A DNA stretch of 8,923 nt, taken from the NCBI GenBank assembly GCA_027055005.1, contig JALUNR010000134.1:1-8923 (forward strand), written 5' to 3'. The notes under the pieces were generated by a model, which was given only the letters and a program-made list of their open reading frames with translations, made no database searches and had not been told where the DNA came from. A program made the translations under genes and the position numbers. This DNA is from Campylobacterales bacterium (GTDB taxonomy: Bacteria; Campylobacterota; Campylobacteria; Campylobacterales; QNZT01). Of this stretch, positions 1 to 5,763 are shown piece after piece. Each line of letters opens with the position of its first letter. Position 1 is the first letter of the stretch.

Positions 1-865
1 TAACTTTTTCAAGGCGTTGATGAATATCATCTACATCTGCTTTAATATGCGTAACTCCTGAAATACTAAATGTATTTTTATCAAACTGTATAGCACCTTT
101 AACAAATTTTGAAAAATCATCAACCACGACTACCAAAGGAACTTTCCAACTATCATTACTTATACTATTATCAACAACACAAATTCCTTTCGAAACTACC
201 AACCCTTTTTTAGTTAGCAAATCAACAAGTTGTTGTAATTCATTTTGTGATGAAAAAGTTCCTGAAATAGTAACTTTATTGCCATCTTTAGAAATAGAAA
301 GTTTACTAATATGCTCTACTTCCTTTATTTTTGGTTTAGGTTCTTGTACTACAATATTTGAATCTATCGTCATATCTTTAATATTCAACAACATAGAAGA
401 TATAAAATCTTTATCTTTGCTAGAAGTAACAACGCCATCAATAGTCAAAACTTTATCAGCATACTCTAAGTATCCATTTTTAAACTTTGAAAATGCATCT
501 TTTAAATATATCACAAGAGGTAGAAGTTTTTTATTTTTAACATCTTCACTAAACTTCAGATTTCCAACTTGAGTATCACCAAAACTTTCTTGAAGTTTTT
601 TTAATTCATCTTTATTATTTAATAAGCCAGTAATAAGTATAGCCTTACCATTTTTTGTAACTTTTAAAAGTTCATCTTTATACACTTTTTCTTTCTTCAC
701 AACTGGTTTAGCTTCGACTGGTTCTTTAACTATCTTTTCTATTGGTTTTATAGCTGGTTTAGCTACTAACTTGGGTGTTAGCATATCTTTATGTGTAAAA
801 ATACATGCAAAAAACAGTAGTAACAAAGCAATCAACCAAAAAATAAGCCACTTCTTTCTTGTCAT
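1..865 (-). CDS. Membrane-anchored protein with duplicated BON/OmpATb-like modules (3' part outside window)
   Basis: The ATG is at 865-863, preceded by a strong Shine-Dalgarno (AGGAGA, 876-871). The frame stays open to base 1, so 288 codons are visible and the C-terminus is missing. Residues 6-23 form a hydrophobic segment after a basic start (MTRKK). A Cys at 21 follows FFA, a poor lipobox, so an uncleaved inner-membrane anchor is more likely than a lipoprotein. A Pro/Lys-rich linker spans about 30-60. Two similar modules follow, at about 66-155 and 188-288. Each has a strand ending in I(T/S)G, then a helix (KDELKKL / QNELQQL), then LVxxxxDxFSKFxxG, then a strand ending in IDG or ISG. This pattern resembles the BON-like repeats of OmpATb/ArfA-type OmpA-family proteins, so a C-terminal OmpA peptidoglycan-binding domain may lie outside the window; that is inference. 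The specific role is unknown. It is transcribed away from mqnD. Confidence 0.72.
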   Translation of the reverse strand, partial: MTRKKWLIFWLIALLLLFFACIFTHKDMLTPKLVAKPAIKPIEKIVKEPVEAKPVVKKEKVYKDELLKVTKNGKAILITGLLNNKDELKKLQESFGDTQVGNLKFSEDVKNKKLLPLVIYLKDAFSKFKNGYLEYADKVLTIDGVVTSSKDKDFISSMLLNIKDMTIDSNIVVQEPKPKIKEVEHISKLSISKDGNKVTISGTFSSQNELQQLVDLLTKKGLVVSKGICVVDNSISNDSWKVPLVVVVDDFSKFVKGAIQFDKNTFSISGVTHIKADVDDIHQRLEKV

Positions 866-893
866 ACTCTTCTCCTAAAATACTTATTTTTAA

Positions 894-902
894 ATAATAT
901 CA
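894..902 (-). promoter_or_regulatory. Candidate extended -10 promoter for the leftward BON-repeat gene
   Basis: On the minus strand, TG (902-901), one base, then TATTAT (899-894) gives an extended -10 that matches TATAAT at five of six positions. It would start transcription near 887 and leave a leader of about 22 nt containing the AGGAGA ribosome site at 876-871. No good -35 box is visible, which is common for extended -10 promoters. It is predicted only from sequence. Confidence 0.5.
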
Positions 903-919
903 TAAAATATAATTGACTT

Positions 920-958
920 AATTAAAAAAAACTAACTAATTATCTTGTTTTAGTTAGT
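920..958 (-). terminator. Inverted repeat with T tail: possible minus-strand terminator or operator
   Basis: ACTAACTAA at 931-939 and TTAGTTAGT at 950-958 are perfect 9-bp inverted arms around a 10-nt loop. Read on the minus strand, the hairpin is followed at once by seven T (930-924), the form of a rho-independent terminator. The stem has only two G-C pairs, so it would be weak. No minus-strand gene ends just upstream of it. Its likely targets are transcripts running leftward from the operon that ends at 1871, antisense through mqnD. Alternatively it is a regulator-binding dyad between two divergent genes. Confidence 0.42.
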
Positions 959-980
959 ATTAATAATAACTTGGTGATAA

Positions 981-986
981 TACAAT
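981..986 (+). promoter_or_regulatory. Candidate -10 box for mqnD
   Basis: TACAAT matches TATAAT at five of six positions and would start transcription near 993. That leaves a very short leader carrying the AAAGG ribosome site (997-1001) before the GTG at 1010. There is no convincing -35 box at the expected distance. The call is weak. Confidence 0.3.
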
Positions 987-1009
987 AAAAAGAGCAAAAG
1001 GTCAATATA

Positions 1010-1876
1010 GTGAAAAAAAATATAGTAGTCGCACACTCTCCTGATGCTGATGATATTTTTATGTATTATGCCATCAAATTTGGATGGGTAGGGAAAAGTG
1101 ATATAGAGTTTAAAAATTTAGCCCTTGATATAGAAACTTTAAATCAAGAAGCGATAAAGAATACTTATGATGTAACTGCGATAAGTTTCGCTTTATATCC
1201 ATTTATAAAAGATGAATATGCATTACTAAAGACTGCTGTTAGTTTTGGTGAAGGATATGGACCTAAACTTATCAAGATAAAAGGAAAAAAATTAAAACCA
1301 AACTTTAAAGTAGCCCTTAGTGGGGAATACACCACAAATGCTTTGATATTTAAACTTGCATATCCTAAAGCTAAAATAATTTATAAAAACTTTTTAGATA
1401 TAGAAGAAGCTGTTTTAAACGGAGAGGTCGATGCAGGAGTTCTTATCCATGAAAGTATATTAACTTACAATAATAATCTTGAAGTTGAAAGAGAAATTTG
1501 GGATATTTGGGAAGAGTTTAGTGGAGGTGGCCTTCCTCTTCCTTTAGGTGGTATGGCAATACGAAGAAGTCTTCCAATAACTAGAGCTATTGAGGTAGAA
1601 AATATTTTAACCGATGCAGTTAGAGTTGGAGATAAAAATAGAAAAGTTTTATCAAAAATGCTAATGCAGAGAAATTTGATAAGAGTGGATGAAGAAAAAC
1701 TAGACAAATACTTAGATCTATATGCAAACAAAGACTCAGTTAGTCTAAATCCTTTACAAATAAAAGCAATAGATAAACTTTATGAGCTTGGATTTGAAAA
1801 TGGCTTTTTCAGTGAAAAAATCGAATGTGAATCTTACTTTGTACCTAGCGAATATATGGATTTTAGATATTCATAA
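1010..1876 (+). CDS. mqnD: MqnD-like 1,4-dihydroxy-6-naphthoate synthase (futalosine menaquinone pathway)
   Basis: This is a 288-residue protein of the MqnA/MqnD periplasmic-binding-protein-like fold, the usual length for MqnD. MqnD converts cyclic dehypoxanthine futalosine to 1,4-dihydroxy-6-naphthoate in cytoplasmic menaquinone synthesis. Family landmarks are the N-terminal substrate-site motif HSPDADDIFMYYA (9-21), the Thr pair at 108-109, DAGVLIHES (141-149) with His147 at the position of the proposed catalytic His of MqnD, and the glycine loop SGGGLPLPLGG (171-181). The start is GTG at 1010, with AAAGG at 997-1001. An in-frame TAA at 986-988 rules out an earlier start. The last six bases overlap the convergent TolC-like gene. 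The sister enzyme MqnA (chorismate dehydratase) shares the fold, but the HSPDxDD start and His-containing motif favour MqnD. The futalosine route is standard in Campylobacterota. Confidence 0.8.
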   Translation: MKKNIVVAHSPDADDIFMYYAIKFGWVGKSDIEFKNLALDIETLNQEAIKNTYDVTAISFALYPFIKDEYALLKTAVSFGEGYGPKLIKIKGKKLKPNFKVALSGEYTTNALIFKLAYPKAKIIYKNFLDIEEAVLNGEVDAGVLIHESILTYNNNLEVEREIWDIWEEFSGGGLPLPLGGMAIRRSLPITRAIEVENILTDAVRVGDKNRKVLSKMLMQRNLIRVDEEKLDKYLDLYANKDSVSLNPLQIKAIDKLYELGFENGFFSEKIECESYFVPSEYMDFRYS

Positions 1877-3097
1877 ATATTTTGGCAAGATATTTATACC
1901 ACTGATATGTTGAAGCTTTAGTAAAAGTTTTAGGATATCAGTTCTTGTAAGCCATATTTGTTGCGTTTTTTGACTGATTTTTATCTTTTCTTTGTATATT
2001 TTCACTATAAAATCATCCTTTTGTTTTGGTAGTGGATATTTTAGTTTTATATAGTAATTATTTATATTGTTAAAAGCTAGTACTATATCACTTTTCAAAG
2101 ATTTTATCTTATATTGATGTAGTTTTATCTTTTGGAAAATATCATTTATATTATTTTGTATTAATCTTTTTTTATACTCTATATTTAAGCTTTTAAGTTG
2201 AGTTTGGATATTTGCATCGTCTTCTTTATTATCAGCTTTATTGTTAAAATCAATAGGCATATTTAATGAAACTCCAACTACTGAGTTACTTCTATCTTTC
2301 AAATAATTATATTTTTTATTTTGTACAAATAGATTAACTTTTAAGTCATCCTTCCAACTTTTTTGTGATTGAATTGAGTTAAAATAGTTTTTATAACTGT
2401 TTAAATCAAAGTTATTTTTATAAGCATTTTCTAAAATAGTATTTTTGTTTGTTAGATTAAAATTTTCTATATTTTTCATAAAAGTTTTTAAAGATTTATC
2501 ATATTGTTTAAAATCAAGTTTTTTATAATAGTTATATTGATTTACTCCCCTAATTAGTTGATTTTTATAAAATTTTAATTGTTCTTGGGAAACTAAAGAA
2601 GAATTAAATCTTTTTTTTATTCTTTTGTATATTTTTATTAAAATCCATACCTGTTCTTTAGAGTATAAATAATTTATATAATTTAAAATTTTATCTATTT
2701 CATATATGGTACTTTTAAAATAGTTTGTTTTATATCTATCTAAAAATTGCTCATACTCATACTCTTTTTTTAAATAATCATTTTTGAACTTATTATTTTG
2801 TAAATTTTTGTTACCATTATATATATTGTACTCAAGTTTGATATCATATCCTGTTATATTTTCAGTTAAATTTTTACTACTTTTTGCCCTAAGATATAGG
2901 GGACTTTTTTTATCTTTTTTTACTATTTTTCTTAAGTATAAATCTTTCTTATTTTCAAACTCTTTTTGTGTTGTTTTATGTTCATTGTAAATAATTTGCA
3001 TAAGAAATTTATTTGTACCAAAAAGTTTGTCACTAACACTTTTTTCATAAGAAAAAAGGTTTAAAGATATAAACAAAAATAATAAAAATCTTACCAC
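1871..3097 (-). CDS. TolC-type outer-membrane factor of the polysaccharide export operon
   Basis: The 408-residue protein has a probable signal peptide at 1-17 (RFLLFLFISLNLFSY). The body fits the duplicated TolC/OEP plan. A first long helix is followed by a strand pair (about 68-95, from SPLYLR to IKLEYNIYNG), then helices at about 105-215. A second repeat has strands at about 250-285, with SVVGVSLNMPIDFNN as the typical TolC-family second beta hairpin, then long helices at about 295-350 and 365-398. Such proteins trimerise into an outer-membrane barrel with a periplasmic alpha-helical duct. The start is GTG (3097-3095) and overlaps the TAG stop of the upstream synthase by one base (TAGTG). 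It has a good AAGGA site seven bases upstream, and an in-frame TAA just upstream excludes earlier starts. It is very Lys/Asn-rich and A/T-rich. Similarity is judged by pattern only. It probably partners the HlyD-like protein two genes upstream, taking the place of AlgE/AlgK. Confidence 0.72.
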   Translation of the reverse strand: MVRFLLFLFISLNLFSYEKSVSDKLFGTNKFLMQIIYNEHKTTQKEFENKKDLYLRKIVKKDKKSPLYLRAKSSKNLTENITGYDIKLEYNIYNGNKNLQNNKFKNDYLKKEYEYEQFLDRYKTNYFKSTIYEIDKILNYINYLYSKEQVWILIKIYKRIKKRFNSSLVSQEQLKFYKNQLIRGVNQYNYYKKLDFKQYDKSLKTFMKNIENFNLTNKNTILENAYKNNFDLNSYKNYFNSIQSQKSWKDDLKVNLFVQNKKYNYLKDRSNSVVGVSLNMPIDFNNKADNKEDDANIQTQLKSLNIEYKKRLIQNNINDIFQKIKLHQYKIKSLKSDIVLAFNNINNYYIKLKYPLPKQKDDFIVKIYKEKIKISQKTQQIWLTRTDILKLLLKLQHISGINILPKYL

Positions 3098-5763
3098 TAT
3101 TTATTCCTTATATAATTCTGACCATCTGGTGGAGCCCATTTTGCATCTTGTGGAGTATGTGTTATAGCTTTCCAATGATGAGGTTTTGGTATATTAAAGT
3201 TGATACTGCTTATAAGATTATCATGAGAATATCCGCCATGAAGATTTATATCAACTCCCATATTTAAGTTATGAATATAATTTCCAGCACTACTCCACTG
3301 CAAAGTTAAATGCCTAATATTTTTAATAACACTATTTTTTACTTCACAAAAATAACTTCTTGCTATACGAAAATATCCACTTCCACCCTTTCCTTTATTC
3401 CAAGCTCCATTTATGTATAGATTATTTGCCAAAATCTCATAACTATTTTCAAATACTATTGAGTGTCTTCCTGCATTTAAAAGTTTAACTTTTTCGATAA
3501 AAGACTTCGATGCAAAATCAAATCTAACTAAATCAACTTGATATTTTGGCAATCTATTTTCATAAACAAACTGATACCTTTTAATATCGTCATTTGGAAC
3601 GATTTGTTTAATAGTAAAGTTTTTTAAGTGAACATTTGTAACCATTTTTAATGAAAATAGTTTAGCTTCTTTCCTATCAAACTTTAGAGTTATCGGTTTT
3701 TTTATGTAAAGTAGATTTTCATCTTTTTTAAATTGAAGTTTTTTTACTATTTGTTGCCTTAGATATGGATATTTTTTATTCCATCTTTTACTTTTTAAAT
3801 ATTTTAAAAATTTTTTATCATTTGGTTGTTTTATCAAAATATAGTTTGAGAGTTTTTTACCTCTATGAAGTTTTATAGTTAGGATTGTACTTTTTTTAGA
3901 AATATTTTCTTTTATGAAGCCAATCTCTTTTCCTATTTTCCCTTCTATCATAATTGCCCCAATATATGGCTTTTCAATATGTGAAATTATCACTGTTTTA
4001 TCTCTATCTCCCATAAAAGTAATATTACTTTTATTTATAATTATCGGCTTATAAATATCTATATTTTTTGGTGGAAGTTTTAAGGTAAATGGTGGTTTTG
4101 TATTTTTTATTATGTTATTTATTATTTTTGCATTATCTACCCCCTTTTCACCTACTCCTTTGCTTTTTAAGTCTATAATATTTGATACTTTTTTGATATT
4201 TTTTTCTTTTTTAAAGTTATATGCTGTTAAATCTGGAATTTTCAATAAACCTTGAAATAAGATAAGGGAAAAAATAAAGAGTAAAAAAAAACTATATTTA
4301 TAAATCCTAGGAATAATCTTTATAAGTGGATGTTTTATCATATCTATATTTTTGTCATTTTTTTGAACTTCTCCATTTTTTGACCAATTTTGATTTGCCA
4401 AATCATAGTAAGCATTTATCTTTACAAAAGAACCATACCACTGTGAATAAAGCATAAGAGGTATGGTATAAAAAGATACTTTATGTCCACCCAAAGAGAT
4501 AACAAAAAGAGATAATACCTTTATAAAAATTACCCAAATGATATAAAAAAATAGATAAAAAATCGATTTAGCAAAACTCAAGATTATTGCACTTGTAATA
4601 CCCACTAAAGAGGTCCACATAGTAAGTCTTTGATCTAGTATCACAAACCATATAAATATACCTGTTGTTTTCATACCAAGATTTAAAGCTCTTGCATTGT
4701 TTCTTAGGGTATTTCCGTTCCATCTAAAAGTAAGTGAGCGACTAATCGAAAAAAAATCTCCATCTCTACTTTCCAAAGAATAACATAGAATATCTGGGAT
4801 ATAGAGCATATTGTATTTATGTTTTAAAAGATAAAACCAACTACTTTTATCATCTCCCATCAAAAATCTAAATTTTCCAAAAAGTGGGTGTATGAGAATA
4901 TCATTTTCTATCAATCTAATAAAATCTTCTTTTATTATAATATTTGTTTTATATGCTGATAATCGTCCTGTGAGAGTCATAACTTTTTTTGATAGAGAGT
5001 GAGATTGGAAGAGTATATGTCTTTGTCCAAACTTTAGATTAAACCACTCTTTATATAGTTTTGATTTACTGTTTATATATGCTATTTCATTTGTAGTTAA
5101 AGCCCCTAATTTTTTATCTATGGCAAAAAATGGTAAAAGATTTTTCAAAAAATCATTTTCCATATAACTATCACCATCCATAAAAATAGTAACACTATCA
5201 TCATCTTCACTAAGACTTCGATGCAAGCGAGAGATAGCTCTTAATGCATGTCCCATAGCTACTCTTTTACCATATTTTTGATGCTGAAAAATAAGATTTA
5301 TCTTTTTATCTGTTCTATTTGCCTTAAAGATTTGGGCTATTATTTCATCTTCTTGTTTTGTTGCAGTAGATACAATAACTGTAATATTTGAAGGTATTTT
5401 TTCTACTTCTCGTATAAGTGCTTTAAAAGTTTCTTTGCTAACCCAAGGCTCTTCTTTATACGAGGGAATCATAAAATATAAATCTTTAGGATATTTTTTA
5501 TCCAAAGGTAGTTGTGAAATCTGTTTTTTTAACTTTGGATATAAATGATATCTATAAATAAATGCTCTTATATAGTTTAGTATCATCCAACTATATCTCC
5601 AAATACCAAAGAAAGTCAAAGCTATGACAATTTCACCTTTTAACAGATGAATCCTTGGATATAAAAAATAAAAAGTAGTAAAGACTATAAAAAGATAAAA
5701 AGATGCTACTTTTAAAAAGCTTTGTAATGCTAAAACTTTATCGTGTCTATAATTTAAAACCAT
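3097..5763 (-). CDS. Alg8-like family 2 glycosyltransferase fused to a C-terminal right-handed beta-helix domain
   Basis: The protein has 888 residues, against about 490-500 for Alg8. Residues 1-460 align by eye with Alg8, the alginate polymerase. Two N-terminal membrane segments (about 18-36 and 44-64, including WRYSW) precede the cytoplasmic catalytic domain. That domain carries KR at 166-167, MDGDS (195-199, metal-binding DxD), LTTNE (222-226), FGQRHI (245-250), LTGRLSAYKT (264-273), GDDKSSWF (303-310, catalytic Asp) and FRWNGNTLRNNARAL (346-360, the QxxRW equivalent with Gln replaced by Leu as in Alg8). DQRLTMWTSL (377-386) and several membrane helices to about 447 follow. An extra helix at 488-506 leads into about 380 residues with short beta-strand repeats, an N-terminal GVDNAKIINN..ITFMGD pattern and an asparagine- and histidine-rich end, read here as a parallel beta-helix in the periplasm. 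It probably polymerises a nucleotide-activated sugar and then binds, epimerises or cleaves the chain; the beta-helix activity is unproven. ATG 5763 overlaps the upstream gene by 10 bp with only a weak AAAAGAAA ribosome site, suggesting coupled translation. Confidence 0.82.
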   Translation of the reverse strand: MVLNYRHDKVLALQSFLKVASFYLFIVFTTFYFLYPRIHLLKGEIVIALTFFGIWRYSWMILNYIRAFIYRYHLYPKLKKQISQLPLDKKYPKDLYFMIPSYKEEPWVSKETFKALIREVEKIPSNITVIVSTATKQEDEIIAQIFKANRTDKKINLIFQHQKYGKRVAMGHALRAISRLHRSLSEDDDSVTIFMDGDSYMENDFLKNLLPFFAIDKKLGALTTNEIAYINSKSKLYKEWFNLKFGQRHILFQSHSLSKKVMTLTGRLSAYKTNIIIKEDFIRLIENDILIHPLFGKFRFLMGDDKSSWFYLLKHKYNMLYIPDILCYSLESRDGDFFSISRSLTFRWNGNTLRNNARALNLGMKTTGIFIWFVILDQRLTMWTSLVGITSAIILSFAKSIFYLFFYIIWVIFIKVLSLFVISLGGHKVSFYTIPLMLYSQWYGSFVKINAYYDLANQNWSKNGEVQKNDKNIDMIKHPLIKIIPRIYKYSFFLLFIFSLILFQGLLKIPDLTAYNFKKEKNIKKVSNIIDLKSKGVGEKGVDNAKIINNIIKNTKPPFTLKLPPKNIDIYKPIIINKSNITFMGDRDKTVIISHIEKPYIGAIMIEGKIGKEIGFIKENISKKSTILTIKLHRGKKLSNYILIKQPNDKKFLKYLKSKRWNKKYPYLRQQIVKKLQFKKDENLLYIKKPITLKFDRKEAKLFSLKMVTNVHLKNFTIKQIVPNDDIKRYQFVYENRLPKYQVDLVRFDFASKSFIEKVKLLNAGRHSIVFENSYEILANNLYINGAWNKGKGGSGYFRIARSYFCEVKNSVIKNIRHLTLQWSSAGNYIHNLNMGVDINLHGGYSHDNLISSINFNIPKPHHWKAITHTPQDAKWAPPDGQNYIRNK

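Noticed and set aside
279..572. Plus-strand open frame of 97 codons
   Set aside because: It is the reverse shadow of the BON-repeat gene, has no ribosome site, and encodes no recognisable protein.
913..918. TTGACT as a plus-strand -35 box for mqnD
   Set aside because: No acceptable -10 lies 16-18 bp downstream, and that position is occupied by the inverted repeat.
1465..1731. Minus-strand open frame of 88 codons inside mqnD
   Set aside because: It lies wholly within a well-supported gene, and its Ser/Leu-rich sequence is typical of an antisense shadow.
2784..2990. Plus-strand open frame of 68 codons with hydrophobic residues
   Set aside because: It is opposite the TolC-like gene; the hydrophobicity comes from the complement of Lys/Asn codons.
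3097..5763. Cellulose synthase (BcsA) or PNAG synthase (PgaC) as the identity of the glycosyltransferase
   Set aside because: The PilZ domain is on a separate HlyD-fused protein rather than C-terminal as in BcsA. The motifs LTTNE, FGQRHI, GDDKSSWF and DQRLTMWTSL are those of Alg8.
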